Below are positions 33,763-43,277 of a DNA stretch of 64,000 nt, piece by piece (within the stretch, counting starts at the first letter, position 1; each line of letters opens with the position of its first letter). The translations under genes were made by a program, and so were the position numbers. Location: NCBI GenBank assembly GCA_963764805.1, contig CAVXUB010000003.1, forward strand, positions 558,001 through 622,000, given 5' to 3'. Origin of the DNA: CAVXUB01 sp963764805. Lineage in GTDB: Bacteria > Actinomycetota > Acidimicrobiia > Acidimicrobiales > Bog-793. The notes beneath the pieces were generated by a model. It did not search any database. It was given only the letters and a program-made list of their open reading frames with translations, and was not told the origin of the DNA.

Positions 33763-34690
33763 TCAGTCGGCCCCGCGCGACCCGGATCGCTCCTGGAGGA
33801 GCCGGCCGATCAACTCGCACGCGGAGTCGACCTGAGCACTGGTCGCGCCGGCCGCAATCCGCACCAACCGCCATCCGAGAAGTTGGAGCTGGACGTCCCT
33901 GTGGCGGTCGGACCGCAGCCGCGTCGGGTCGGAGTGGTAGGCGAAGCCATCCACCTCCAGCGCCAGTCGAGCATGTGGCCATGCGAAGTCGAGCACCATC
34001 CCCCTCCCGTCGACGCGGCGCAGCGGGACCTGCTCATCGGGTAGTGGGATGCCTCGTGCCATGAGGGTCCTGAACACGTGGGCCTCCGCCACGCTCCCCA
34101 TCGATGGTCGGAGGAGCCAGGGCGTCAGCACGGCGTTGAGCATGGCCGAGCCTGCGCGCCTGCCGGCCATCATCCGGCGGGCCTGATGCTCGAGAGCGCT
34201 GATCGACAGGCGCCTCAGGCTCAGCGCCGAGTCGATCGTCGCCCTGTAGTCGGGTTCCTCGATGTCGACCGCGAGCTCTGCCAGCGTCCGCTGGATGCTG
34301 GTCACCGGCACACCTCGCCGGACAGTGATGTCATCGGCGGACAGATCCAGCCTCTGTCGCAGGACCACGTCGGGCGCGCTGCCATCGAAGTGCCGGCGGT
34401 CGACCAGCACCACAACCCGGGCGCTTGGCGGGACCTCTAGGTCCCACAAGCGGGCAGCTGCAACGCTCGCTGACGGCGCACAGCGGGGCTCGCCCGATCG
34501 TGGCCGCCAGAGCTCGCTGCTCGAATGATGCCGGTGCCGCCGACGTCACGAAGACGCCCGGACGGACCCGTTGCAGGTCGCCGTTTCGAACCAATCGCTG
34601 CACGACCCGCCGGGAGCAGCCGGCGTCAGCCAGTTGAGCGCTGGTGATGAGCCTGTGCTGGCGTCGCGTCAGGGCATGGAAGGTGATCAT
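33763..34690 (-). pseudogene. AbiEi-like N-domain plus DUF559 (Vsr-like) protein, split by one frameshift
   Basis: The first part, from the ATG at 34690, is a small winged helix (LTRRQHRLITSAQLADAGCS, RRVVQRLVRNGDLQRVRPGV) followed by FEQRALAATIGRAPLCAVSER. Then the frame fails near 34465 and the family sequence continues elsewhere as AAARLWDLEVPPSARVVVL. The second part ends in a DUF559 nuclease-like fold: GMVLDFAWPHARLALEVDGF, the PD-(D/E)xK-like core, and RHRDVQLQLLGWRLVRI. One inserted base explains the break (928 nt). This is a common actinobacterial architecture of unknown role, related to Vsr endonucleases. Both halves remain conserved. Confidence 0.7.
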
Positions 34691-34796
34691 GCTGCATGGG
34701 TTAGCATAGAATGATGTAGATGGCCGGCGAACGTTTCGCGGTTTTTGTTACCGAAACGGTGCCGAAACCCGCGAAACGTCTGGCCGCCCCGACCGG

Positions 34797-36065
34797 CTAC
34801 CCGCCGCGGCGCCCACTCCCGTCACGGGTCCCTGGCGGCGAGGAGGTCACGACCTGCCATGCACGGTCCAATCCGGCGGCGAGGCAGCCCTCGACGACGG
34901 CGTCGTCCCCCAGAGCCGACACCCTGATCTCAGGGACGAAGGGCGCCATCGGCTCGAGCGCCTCACCGACGGCAGCGGCGAAACCGGGAGCACGACCGAT
35001 GCCCCCGCCGAGGACGATCAACTCAGGGTCGACCACTGCCACGATCGAGGCCAGAGCTTTGGCGACCAGCACCGCCTCTGCGGCCACGACCTGTGCCGCG
35101 TTCTCGTCCCCCGCCTTCGCCGCCTCGAAGACACGCCTGGCGGACAAGCCCCCACCCCGCATGCCGGAGAGGCGAGCGGCCCGCACGACGCCAGAACCCG
35201 ACGAAGCTGCCTCCAGCGTGCCGCGCCGGCGAGCCTCGGCAGGGTCCGCCCGGTCGTCGCCGAGCGGCAGGTAGGCGATCTCGCCCGCGGCACCGTGCGC
35301 ACCCCGGTGTAGCGACCCGTGCACGATCAGCCCCATCCCGATCCCCGTACCGACCGAGACGAAGGCGAACGTCTCCACCCCCTTGCCGTGGCCGAAGTGC
35401 TGCTCGGCCAGGGCCGCCAGGTCGACATCGTTCTCGACCACGGCCCTCTTCCCGAACGCCTGCCGGATCTCCGTGAGCACCTCTGGGCGCTCCCATCCGG
35501 GGAGGTTGCGAGCCATGGTGAGGGCGCCTCGCTCGGGGTCGTAGACGCCGGGGCTCCCGAGCACGGCCTGGGTCACCTTCGCCCGCGTGATCCCGGCCGA
35601 CAGGGCCAGGTCGTCAGCAAGGGTCGTGAGGTCGAAGACGCGGCTGTGGGCACTGGCCGCATGCGTTCGCCGCGCCGCCTTGGCCCGCACGTTTCCTGCA
35701 AGGTCCGCGATCGCCCCTCGTATGTACTCCCGCCCGACGTCGAGCCCGAGGACGTAGCCGGCTTCGGGTCGAACCTCGTAGAGGAGCGCGGCTGGTCCCC
35801 TCAGGCCGGTCCGGTGCCCCGCAACGCGGATCAGGCCGTCGCGTTCGAGGTCGGCGAGGGCCAGCGCGACTGTCGGCTTGGAGAGGCCGGAGATCCGCGC
35901 CAGGTCGGCTCGCGAGATGGGACCGGAACGGCGCACCTGCTCGAGCAGCAGCTGCTCGTTCATCGCACGCATCAGCTGCGGCCGAGCGGCCACAACGTTG
36001 TTGCCGTGGTTGTGCGTCCAGTGGTCGCCGCTGCGCGCGGGACGTCTCTCGTCGTCTATGGGCAT
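34797..36065 (-). CDS. ROK-family transcriptional repressor (NagC/XylR type)
   Basis: 422 residues. Residues ~35-90 form a MarR-like winged helix: NEQLLLEQVRRSGPISRADL, ARISGLSKPTVALALADLER. The ROK body follows with LGLDVGREYIRGAIADLAG, SVGTGIGMGLIVHG and GAAGEIAYLPLG. The His-x-Cys zinc cluster of classic ROK proteins is not obvious; LEAASSGSGV sits where sugar-kinase contacts usually are. I chose the ATG ten codons inside the longest frame. It is divergent from the ROK kinase/ABC/GH20 operon with an operator-like palindrome between, so it most likely represses the GlcNAc genes and is released by an amino sugar. Confidence 0.85.
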   Translation of the reverse strand: MPIDDERRPARSGDHWTHNHGNNVVAARPQLMRAMNEQLLLEQVRRSGPISRADLARISGLSKPTVALALADLERDGLIRVAGHRTGLRGPAALLYEVRPEAGYVLGLDVGREYIRGAIADLAGNVRAKAARRTHAASAHSRVFDLTTLADDLALSAGITRAKVTQAVLGSPGVYDPERGALTMARNLPGWERPEVLTEIRQAFGKRAVVENDVDLAALAEQHFGHGKGVETFAFVSVGTGIGMGLIVHGSLHRGAHGAAGEIAYLPLGDDRADPAEARRRGTLEAASSGSGVVRAARLSGMRGGGLSARRVFEAAKAGDENAAQVVAAEAVLVAKALASIVAVVDPELIVLGGGIGRAPGFAAAVGEALEPMAPFVPEIRVSALGDDAVVEGCLAAGLDRAWQVVTSSPPGTRDGSGRRGG

Positions 36066-36083
36066 CGGCCAAAGATCGTGGCA

Positions 36084-36122
36084 GATACCTTGCATCCGCG
36101 AAACGAGTAGGATACCTTCCTA
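36084..36122 (+). promoter_or_regulatory. Promoter and operator of the amino-sugar operon
   Basis: -35 TTGCAT (36090-36095), exact 17-bp spacer and -10 TACCTT (36113-36118). The perfect dyad TAGGA (36108-36112) / TCCTA (36118-36122) straddles the -10. The octamer GATACCTT occurs twice, at 36084-36091 and 36111-36118. This is the region between the divergent ROK repressor and the ROK kinase, so it is the natural place for the repressor to act on both. ROK repressors use AT-rich inverted sites of similar size. Confidence 0.55.
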
Positions 36123-36175
36123 TTAACTCCTCGGCCAGCGCCACGCCGGCGCCGGCCGGGCAAGGCAGGAGAGTG

Positions 36176-37336
36176 ATGGACCGTCCGGTCGTCGTAGGCT
36201 TCGATTTCGGTGGGACGAAGATCGCCGTCGCCGTCGCCGAGCCCAGCGGAGCACGCCTCGGAACGGCATCGGCATCCACCGATCCGGCAGTCGGGGCGCG
36301 GGCCAATCTCGGACGCGGCATCCAGGCGGCGAAGGATCTACTCAGCCGCGTTGCGAACGGCCGGCCGGTTGTGGCGTTAGGGGCCTGTACGTTCGGGATC
36401 CCGGCGGCTGACGGGATCGACCTTGCTCCGGCGATACCCGGCTGGGAGGAGTTGTCGCTCGCGGCAGAGCTGACGGAAGCCTTTCCTGGCACCTCTGTCC
36501 GTGTAGCAACCGACGTCAAAGCTGCGGCAGCGGCAGAGGCTGCAGGGGGCGCTCTTGCGGGCTTCGACCCGGCGATCTACGTGAACCTCGGCACGGGACT
36601 GGCTGTGGCGATCGTGGTCGGCGGGGAGGTGCTGGCAGGAGCCAACGGTGCCGCCGGCGAGATCGGCTACGCCCTCCGCCAGCCTTCCGATGTCGACGTG
36701 CCCCGCCGCCAGAGGCCCGTTCTCGAGGGAGTGGTGAGCGGGATGGCCCTCTCGGCACTCGGCACCCGGCTGCTCGGGCGGCCGGTCTCGGCGGCTGACG
36801 TCTTCACGCACGAGAGCAGCCCGGGCAGCCCCCTCGCCGGCGCCTTGGACGGGTTCATCCGCGAGCTCAGCTTCCAGCTCGTGAACCTGACGATCGCCAT
36901 CGACCCGGCCCGCATCGCGGTGGGCGGCGGCATGGTCCGCTCCTGGCACCGGCTCGTCGGCCCGCTGCGAGCGGCGCTCGACACGAGCGTCCCGTACCCG
37001 CCGGAGCTCGTAGTGGGCGCCTTTCCGTACGACGCGGCGCTCGTCGGGGCACTTTCGATGGCGATCGAGGCCGGGGAGGCAGCCGGCGGTCTGCCTCCGG
37101 CGCGACAGCTGGGGGCGGGCCATGACGGCGGCCAGCCGACCCAAGCCGTCCTCGCGAGGGACGGCGCCAGCAACGCCACCAATGCCAGCAACGGCAAGGG
37201 CAACAGCAACATCGATATCGGCAACAGCGGTGCAGAAGATGGCAGTGGCGGAAACGAGGAAGTTGCAACTGTTTTGTCGGGCGAGACGCGGGACGTCCCC
37301 GGGCTCGCCCAAGTTCGAGGGAGAGAGATGCCATGA
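36176..37336 (+). CDS. ROK-family sugar kinase, probable N-acetylglucosamine kinase
   Basis: 386 residues. The phosphate-binding loop is VGFDFGGTKIAVAVAE at the start, the second nucleotide loop is NLGTGLAVAIVVGG and AGEIGYAL follows; the adenosine region is RIAVGGGMVRSW. The substrate Asp motif of glucokinases appears as ATDVKAAAAAEA. There is no HTH, so it is an enzyme. The last ~75 residues, after the ROK fold ends near 310, are an odd Asn/Gly/Ser-rich tail that kinases do not need. Context (ROK repressor, ABC importer, GH20, NagA) favours GlcNAc as substrate over glucose. ATG 36176 is preferred to GTG 36173. Its stop overlaps the binding-protein ATG. Confidence 0.8.
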   Translation: MDRPVVVGFDFGGTKIAVAVAEPSGARLGTASASTDPAVGARANLGRGIQAAKDLLSRVANGRPVVALGACTFGIPAADGIDLAPAIPGWEELSLAAELTEAFPGTSVRVATDVKAAAAAEAAGGALAGFDPAIYVNLGTGLAVAIVVGGEVLAGANGAAGEIGYALRQPSDVDVPRRQRPVLEGVVSGMALSALGTRLLGRPVSAADVFTHESSPGSPLAGALDGFIRELSFQLVNLTIAIDPARIAVGGGMVRSWHRLVGPLRAALDTSVPYPPELVVGAFPYDAALVGALSMAIEAGEAAGGLPPARQLGAGHDGGQPTQAVLARDGASNATNASNGKGNSNIDIGNSGAEDGSGGNEEVATVLSGETRDVPGLAQVRGREMP

Positions 37337-39048
37337 GCAAGTGGGGACGATCGGCACGCGTGATCTCCGGGCTGGCGCTGGCCGGCATGTTGGCGGCCGC
37401 CTGCGGGGGAGGGTCGTCGGGCAGCAACAACGGCCACAACGGCACTAACGGGGGCAACACCGGCGGAGGTGGTGAGGCAAGCGCTCGGGTGGGTGGCACA
37501 GTCACGATCTCCAACGAGAGCGGCAGCCTCTGGACGTGCGGGTTCAGCCCGTTCAATCCATCTGTCAACTCGTACGCGTTCGGTCCGGTGTACGAACCGC
37601 TCGTGTTCGTCGACACCCTGCAGAACGACAAGGCCACGCCCTGGCTCGCCACCTCATACGCCTGGAGCGACAACGACAGGACGCTGACGTTCACCATGCG
37701 GCCGGGCGTGAAGTGGACCGACGGGCAGCCCCTCACGGCGGCCGACGTCGTGTTCACCTTCAACCTCTTGAAGAAGTTCCCGGCACTCGACTTGAACTCG
37801 AACTGGTCGTACCTGACGAGCGTCTCTCAGCAGGGCTCGAACCAGGTCGTGGTGAAGTTCAACACGATCGGTGCGCCCTACTTCTTCTACGTCGCCGACC
37901 AGACGCCGATCGTTCCCCAGCACATCTGGGCGTCGATCAAGAACCCGGTCACGTACGTCGACTCGGCACCCATCGGCTCAGGGCCGTTCACGATGAGCAA
38001 GTGCACGGGCCAGAACATCCAGTACCAGCGGAACCCGCACTACTGGCAGCCAGGCCTGCCGAAGATCCAGACGGTCAACTACCCCGCCTTCACGTCCAAC
38101 GACACCGCCAACGAGTACCTGGCCACCGGACAGGCCCAGTGGGGCAGCCAGTTCATCCCCAACATCAGCCGCTTCTACTCCTCACAGTCGGCCGACTACC
38201 ACTACTGGTTCCCGCCCCTGACGAACGTCGACATCTTCCCCAACCTGAAGGTCGCCCCGCTCAACCAGCTGGCGGTGAGGGAGGCGATCTCGCTCGCCAT
38301 CAACCGGAGCAAGGTGTCGAGCATCGGCGAGTACGGCTACGAGCCGCCCGCCAACCAGACCGGGATCGTCACGCCCACCTTCTCCTCCTGGTACGACGGC
38401 GCCGCCGCCCAGCAGCACGACTTCTCCTACAACCCGCAGAAGGCGGAGTCGGTGCTCGAGTCGGCGGGGTACAAGATGGTCAACGGCGTGATGCAGTCGG
38501 CGAGCGGGACGCCGCTGTCGCTGACGATCGTCAACATCGGCGACTACTCGGACTGGGTCGCCTCGCTGGAGCTGATCAAGCAGGAGCTGGCCGCCGTCGG
38601 CATCCAGCTGACCGTCGAGAACCTCTCCAGCACCGTCTACGACAACGACGTGCTGAACGGCCACTACCAGCTGGCCTACGACGCCGAGTCGGGCGGACCG
38701 TCGCCCTACTACGAGCTGAGGCAGATGCTCTTCTCCGGCAACTCCGCACCTGTCGGCCAGCAGGCTTCTTCCAACTGGGAGCGCTTCTACTCGACCCAGG
38801 CAGACAGCCTTCTGAACCAGTACGTGGCAACCGCCAACTCTTCGAGCCAGCACCAGATCATCGATCAGCTCGAGCAGATCATGCTCACGCAGGTGCCCGT
38901 GATCCCCGTGGTGGAGCAGGTCGACTGGTACGAGTACGACACGGCGAACATCGGCGGCTGGGTCACCCAGTCCGACCCGTACGCGCAGCCCGCCGCCTAC
39001 TCGGTGCCGGACTTCGGCGTCGTGCTGCTCCACCTCTACGAGAAGTGA
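37333..39048 (+). CDS. Family-5 ABC substrate-binding lipoprotein, probable chitooligosaccharide type
   Basis: 571 residues. A signal peptide ends in the lipobox LAAAC, followed by a Gly/Asn-rich linker of about 25 residues. The family-5 body is typical: VYEPLVFVDT, WSDNDRTLTFTMRPGVKWTD, LTAADVVFTFNLLKKFP and LAVREAISLAINRSKV. Family-5 proteins bind oligopeptides, but members beside GH20 or GH3 genes bind chitooligosaccharides or other glycans; that reading fits this operon. It overlaps the kinase stop (ATGA) and is followed by its two permeases and two ATPases. Confidence 0.88.
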   Translation: MSKWGRSARVISGLALAGMLAAACGGGSSGSNNGHNGTNGGNTGGGGEASARVGGTVTISNESGSLWTCGFSPFNPSVNSYAFGPVYEPLVFVDTLQNDKATPWLATSYAWSDNDRTLTFTMRPGVKWTDGQPLTAADVVFTFNLLKKFPALDLNSNWSYLTSVSQQGSNQVVVKFNTIGAPYFFYVADQTPIVPQHIWASIKNPVTYVDSAPIGSGPFTMSKCTGQNIQYQRNPHYWQPGLPKIQTVNYPAFTSNDTANEYLATGQAQWGSQFIPNISRFYSSQSADYHYWFPPLTNVDIFPNLKVAPLNQLAVREAISLAINRSKVSSIGEYGYEPPANQTGIVTPTFSSWYDGAAAQQHDFSYNPQKAESVLESAGYKMVNGVMQSASGTPLSLTIVNIGDYSDWVASLELIKQELAAVGIQLTVENLSSTVYDNDVLNGHYQLAYDAESGGPSPYYELRQMLFSGNSAPVGQQASSNWERFYSTQADSLLNQYVATANSSSQHQIIDQLEQIMLTQVPVIPVVEQVDWYEYDTANIGGWVTQSDPYAQPAAYSVPDFGVVLLHLYEK

Positions 39049-39095
39049 GGGACACTGAGCCGTGCTTGCGACCGTGAGGCCGAGGGGGTGAGGCG

Positions 39096-40082
39096 TTGAG
39101 GTTCGTGCTCCGCCGGATCGGGTTCTTCGTCCTGACCCTCTGGGCGGCGGTCACGCTCAACTTCCTCATCCCTCGCCTCATGCCGGGCAACCCCGCCGAG
39201 GCGATGATGGCGCAGTACCGGACGCACGGGATCAACCCCCTGGCGATCCATGCGCTCGAGATCGCCTTCGGGGTCAACGACAAGACCGGCTTCTTCCAGT
39301 CCTACGGCGAGTACCTTCGCAACTGCCTGACGGGGAACTTCGGCCTCTCGCTCACCCAGTTCCCGACGCCGGTCACCCAGCTCGTCAGGCAGGCGCTTCC
39401 GTGGACCCTCGGCCTGGTCGGCATGACCACCGTGATCGCCTTCGTCCTCGGGACGCTCGTCGGCGCCCTCGGCGCCTGGCGGCGGGGGACATGGCTCGAC
39501 AACGTCCTGCCGCCGGTGTTCATCCTCACCTCAGCCTTCCCGTACTTCTGGGTGGGGATGCTCTCGCTGTGGCTGTTCGCCATCACCTTCCACTGGCTCC
39601 CCCTCGCACTCGGCTACGACTTGACGTCGTCCCCGGGGTGGAACTGGGGTTTCATCGCGCAAGTGCTCGATCACGCGGCGCTGCCCGCCCTGACGATCGT
39701 GGTGACGTCGATCGGCGGCTGGATACTCACGATGCGCAACACGATGGTCTCTGTCCTCGCCGACGACTACGTGAAGATGGCTCGCGCCAAGGGCCTCAGC
39801 TCGTGGCGGATCATGTGGCACTACGCCGGGAGGAACGCGATCCTCCCGAACCTGTCGGGCTTTGCAATGTCCCTCGGTTTCGTGGTTTCCGGGGCCATCC
39901 TGGTCGAATACGTCTTCGATTACCCGGGTGTGGGATTCATGCTGATCCAGGCCGTTGACGGGCAGGACTATCCGTTGATGCAGGCCCTGTTCCTGCTGAT
40001 CACCGTCGCCGTGCTGGTTGCCGTGCTGATTGCCGACTTCGTCACGGCATGGCTCGACCCGCGCACGCGGGCGACCACCTGA
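39096..40082 (+). CDS. Dpp/Opp-type ABC permease (DppB-like)
   Basis: 328 residues, six TM helices. It begins with RFVLRRIGFFVLTLWAAVTL, followed by LIPRLMPGNPAEAM, the family hallmark of the first permease. The long first external loop and the EAA motif (VLADDYVKMARAKGLSSWRI) are in place. It lies 47 bp after the binding-protein gene and 6-9 bp before the second permease. The start codon is TTG or GTG-like at 39096, close to a GAGGGGG-like ribosome-binding site. Confidence 0.9.
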   Translation: MRFVLRRIGFFVLTLWAAVTLNFLIPRLMPGNPAEAMMAQYRTHGINPLAIHALEIAFGVNDKTGFFQSYGEYLRNCLTGNFGLSLTQFPTPVTQLVRQALPWTLGLVGMTTVIAFVLGTLVGALGAWRRGTWLDNVLPPVFILTSAFPYFWVGMLSLWLFAITFHWLPLALGYDLTSSPGWNWGFIAQVLDHAALPALTIVVTSIGGWILTMRNTMVSVLADDYVKMARAKGLSSWRIMWHYAGRNAILPNLSGFAMSLGFVVSGAILVEYVFDYPGVGFMLIQAVDGQDYPLMQALFLLITVAVLVAVLIADFVTAWLDPRTRATT

Positions 40083-40091
40083 GGGCTCGTG

Positions 40092-41246
40092 ATGGCGATG
40101 CGCGCAGTCGTCACGGCACCCGCCGACTCTGGCACCATGCCCGAGGCGGGGATCGGGATCGGGGCGCCAGACACCGGCACGTCGACGAGGAGGCGAGGTG
40201 AGGGCCTGCGCCAGATCGGGCGCGCCTTCACGACGAGTCGCAAGGCGCTCTTCGGCGGGATCATCTTCCTGCTCTTCTGCGTGCTGGCGATCTTCCCGGG
40301 GCAGATCGCGCCCGACAACCCGAACCTCCAGACATACGCGATCGGCCTCGGTCCCTCCTGGCACCACCTGCTCGGGACGACCGCTCTCGGGCAGGACGTC
40401 TTCTCGCAGCTGATCTGGGGCACGCGCTGGTCGCTCGGCATCGCGCTTGCCGTGGGGGCGTTGTCGACGATCGTGTCGGTGCTCGTCGGCGTCACGGCGG
40501 CCTATGTCGGGGGGCTGGTCGACGACGTGCTCTCGCTGATCACCGATGTGCTGCTGGTGATCCCCACCTTTCCCCTGATCATCGTGATCACCGCCTACAC
40601 CCACAACGCCGGGTTCTGGATGCTGACCGCAGTGCTCGTGGTGACCGGCTGGTCCTACGGCGCACGGCAGCTCCGGGCGCAGGCACTGTCGCTTCGCGGC
40701 CGGGAGTTCCTGGAGGCCGCCAGGGTTCGCGGCGAGAGGTCGATGTACATCGTCTGCGTCGAGATCCTGCCGACGATGACCTCGCTCATCGTCGCCAACT
40801 TCCTCGGAGCCGCCCTCTACGCGGTGCTGGCAGCGGCAGGCTTGCAGTTCATCGGTCTCGGGGACCCGAGCCAGTTGAGCTGGGGGACGATGCTCTACTG
40901 GGCGCAGAACAACGAGGCCCTGCATGTAGGCATGGCACTGTGGGCCCTGATGCCGGGGGTGGCGATCGCCCTCCTCGGTGCCGCATTCGCCTTCTTGAAC
41001 TATGCGTTCGACGAGATCAGCAACCCTGCGCTCAGACCGGTACGCCGGTTGACGATCGCAGCTGTCGGCGGATACGTGGTCGACGTGAAGTCTCGGCTCG
41101 ACACGTCGAAGGCTGATATCGCCGCTCTCGACACGGCACTGGGCCCGTCACCGCCGGCACGAAGACGAGCGTCGTCGACGAACGACCCGGCCGCCAAGCC
41201 GGGTGGGCGCTGGCACCTCAGTGGCAGAACGAAAGCAGGGCGATGA
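40092..41246 (+). CDS. Dpp/Opp-type ABC permease (DppC-like)
   Basis: 384 residues. After a ~45-residue cytoplasmic start, TM1 is ALFGGIIFLLFCVLAIFPG, then HHLLGTTALGQDVFSQLIWG, the conserved DppC/OppC loop. The EAA-type motif is REFLEAARVRGERSMY, followed by ILPTMTSLIVANFLGAALYA. The last ~55 residues are a long polar tail (SRLDTSKADIAALDTALG, ARRRASSTND), longer than usual. It forms the membrane channel with the previous permease and overlaps the first ATPase gene by 4 bp. A GTG one codon earlier is an alternative start. Confidence 0.9.
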   Translation: MAMRAVVTAPADSGTMPEAGIGIGAPDTGTSTRRRGEGLRQIGRAFTTSRKALFGGIIFLLFCVLAIFPGQIAPDNPNLQTYAIGLGPSWHHLLGTTALGQDVFSQLIWGTRWSLGIALAVGALSTIVSVLVGVTAAYVGGLVDDVLSLITDVLLVIPTFPLIIVITAYTHNAGFWMLTAVLVVTGWSYGARQLRAQALSLRGREFLEAARVRGERSMYIVCVEILPTMTSLIVANFLGAALYAVLAAAGLQFIGLGDPSQLSWGTMLYWAQNNEALHVGMALWALMPGVAIALLGAAFAFLNYAFDEISNPALRPVRRLTIAAVGGYVVDVKSRLDTSKADIAALDTALGPSPPARRRASSTNDPAAKPGGRWHLSGRTKAGR

Positions 41247-42259
41247 GCAGCACGATCCTCGACGTCCGCGACCTATCGGTCGCCTACTCCTCCGACCGGG
41301 GGCCGGTGGTCGCGGTAGAGCACGTCGACCTCACCCTCGGCGAGAGCGAGTTCCTCGCCATCGTCGGCGAGTCTGGCTGTGGCAAGTCGACGCTGCTGTT
41401 CGCGATCGCCCAGCTGCTGACCCCGCCGGCCGGGATCATCGGCGGCAGCGTGCTCTTCCGTGGGCGCGATCTGGCGGCGATGACCGACCGCGAGCTGCGC
41501 GAGATCCGCTGGAAGCAGCTGTCGGTCGTGATGCAGAGCGCGATGAACGCCCTCAACCCGGTACTGACCTTGGCGACGCAGATGCGTGACGCCTGCGAGG
41601 CGCATTCGGACATGACGCGCCAGGAGATCCGAGACCGCTCCTCGGAGGTCCTGCGCCTCGTCGGCATCGATCCGGTGCACCTCGACAGCTACCCGCATCA
41701 ACTCTCGGGCGGCATGCGCCAGCGCTCGATGATCGCCATGGCCCTGCTGTTCGTCCCCGACCTCGTGATCATGGACGAACCCACCTCTGCGCTCGATGTG
41801 GTGGCGCAACGCTCCCTGATGGTGCAGATCAAGGAGCTGCAGCAGAAGCTCGGCTTCGCGGTGATCTTCGTGACCCACGACATGTCGCTGGTGAGCCACT
41901 TCTCCGACCACTTGGCGGTGATGTATGCCGGGCAGGTGGCCGAGATCGGCGCCACGCGCGAGGTGTTCGACAACCCGCGCCATCCTTACTCGGTGGGCCT
42001 TCTCGACGCCTTCCCCTCTATCAGGGGTCCGCTCGTGCGGCTGGCGGGGATCCCGGGCTCACCACCCGATCTGGCGCGCCCGCCCGCCGGGTGCCGGTTC
42101 AACCCGCGCTGCCCGCGGGTGATGGATGTCTGCCTGGAGGTCGAGCCCCCGCTGATCGATACGGAGGGGTCGAAGGTCCGCTGCCATCTCTACGGGGCGG
42201 GCGCCGACGGCGCGCCCGTCGGGAGCAAGGATGGCGAGGTCGTGACCGCCGATGCCTGA
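41243..42259 (+). CDS. Dpp/Opp-type ABC ATP-binding protein (DppD-like)
   Basis: 338 residues. Walker A GESGCGKST (~44-52), Q-loop MQSAMN, signature LSGGMRQR, Walker B LVIMDEPTSALD, H-loop VTHD. The C-terminal oligopeptide-transporter extension with the GCRFNPRCP cysteine cluster is present, typical of DppD/OppD. It overlaps the second ATPase gene by 8 bp, so the two ATPases are made together and should form a heterodimer under the two permeases. Confidence 0.9.
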   Translation: MSSTILDVRDLSVAYSSDRGPVVAVEHVDLTLGESEFLAIVGESGCGKSTLLFAIAQLLTPPAGIIGGSVLFRGRDLAAMTDRELREIRWKQLSVVMQSAMNALNPVLTLATQMRDACEAHSDMTRQEIRDRSSEVLRLVGIDPVHLDSYPHQLSGGMRQRSMIAMALLFVPDLVIMDEPTSALDVVAQRSLMVQIKELQQKLGFAVIFVTHDMSLVSHFSDHLAVMYAGQVAEIGATREVFDNPRHPYSVGLLDAFPSIRGPLVRLAGIPGSPPDLARPPAGCRFNPRCPRVMDVCLEVEPPLIDTEGSKVRCHLYGAGADGAPVGSKDGEVVTADA

Positions 42260-43277
42260 GCCCTTGTTGCAGACCCGCGGCCTCACCCGCCACTTCCGGA
42301 TAGGCGGCTTCCTGTCCCGCAAGGTCCTGCATGCCGTGGACGAGGTGGACCTCGAGATCGGCGAGCGCGAGATAGTGGCACTGGTAGGCGAGAGCGGGAG
42401 CGGCAAGAGCACGATCGCCAGGCTGCTGGCTCGGATCTACTCGCCGACGGCGGGGGAGATCAGGTTCGGCGGCCGCCTGCTGTCGGACCTCAAGTCGCGC
42501 AAGGACTCGCTCGGCTATCGCAGCCAGGTGCCGATGGTCTTCCAGGATCCGTACAGCTCGCTCAACCCGGCGTTTCGTGTCTCCCACGGCATCGTGCGCG
42601 GCCTGAAGCTGCATCGTCCCGATCTGGACGCCGCAGGCCGCCAAGCCGAAGCCGAACGGGTGATGGAGGCTGTGGGACTGGTGCCGGCGGCCGAGATGCT
42701 GCGCAAGTACCCCTATGAGATGAGCGGGGGGCAGCGCCAGCGGGTCGGCTTCGCGCAGGCGCTGGCGTACCGCCCCAAGCTGATCCTGGCCGATGAGCCC
42801 GTCTCGATGCTCGACGTGTCGATCCGCGTCGGGCTGCTCAACCTGATGACCGAGCTGCGCGAGAAGGCGGGCGTGTCGTTCCTCTACATCACGCACGACA
42901 TCGCCAGCGCCCGCTACGTCGCCGACCGGATCATCGTCCTCTACGCGGGAAGGATCGCCGAGCAGGGTCCCGTCGAGGAAGTGCTGCAATCTCCGAAACA
43001 CCCCTACACGCAGCTCCTCCTCTCCGCCGTTCCCGATCCGAGGGCGCCCCTGTCGGTGACCGCCGACGTGGTGAAGGGCGAGCCGCCGAAGGTGGTGAAT
43101 CCCGGGCCCGGGTGTCGTTTCGCACCTCGGTGCCCCTACGCCATCGACATATGCGCCACGGTCACCCCGCAGTTGCTCAGCATGCCCGGAGGGTCCGAGA
43201 GCCATCTGGCGGCCTGCCATGTGGCTGCCACCGGCGGGACCGACGTGGGCATCGAGCAGGCTGCTGCCCGCCGATGA
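42252..43277 (+). CDS. Dpp/Opp-type ABC ATP-binding protein (DppF-like)
   Basis: 341 residues. Walker A GESGSGKST, Q-loop FQDPYSSLNP (the DppF/OppF signature after the Q-loop), signature MSGGQRQR, Walker B LILADEPVSMLD, H-loop ITHD, and a C-terminal GCRFAPRCPYA cysteine cluster. It is the fifth component of the importer begun at 37333. Its stop overlaps the ATG of the GH20 gene (ATGA), directly linking uptake and hydrolysis. Confidence 0.9.
   Translation: MPEPLLQTRGLTRHFRIGGFLSRKVLHAVDEVDLEIGEREIVALVGESGSGKSTIARLLARIYSPTAGEIRFGGRLLSDLKSRKDSLGYRSQVPMVFQDPYSSLNPAFRVSHGIVRGLKLHRPDLDAAGRQAEAERVMEAVGLVPAAEMLRKYPYEMSGGQRQRVGFAQALAYRPKLILADEPVSMLDVSIRVGLLNLMTELREKAGVSFLYITHDIASARYVADRIIVLYAGRIAEQGPVEEVLQSPKHPYTQLLLSAVPDPRAPLSVTADVVKGEPPKVVNPGPGCRFAPRCPYAIDICATVTPQLLSMPGGSESHLAACHVAATGGTDVGIEQAAARR

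Noticed and set aside
29843..33835. A ~1330-codon open frame on the plus strand across the GT-C-like and GT2 genes
   Set aside because: It is antisense to two well supported membrane-protein genes and its translation is Arg/Gly/Glu-rich noise. Such long antisense frames are expected in very GC-rich DNA.
35319..36110. A long plus-strand frame antisense to the ROK repressor
   Set aside because: The minus strand shows clear HTH and ROK motifs; the antisense product has no recognisable fold or composition.
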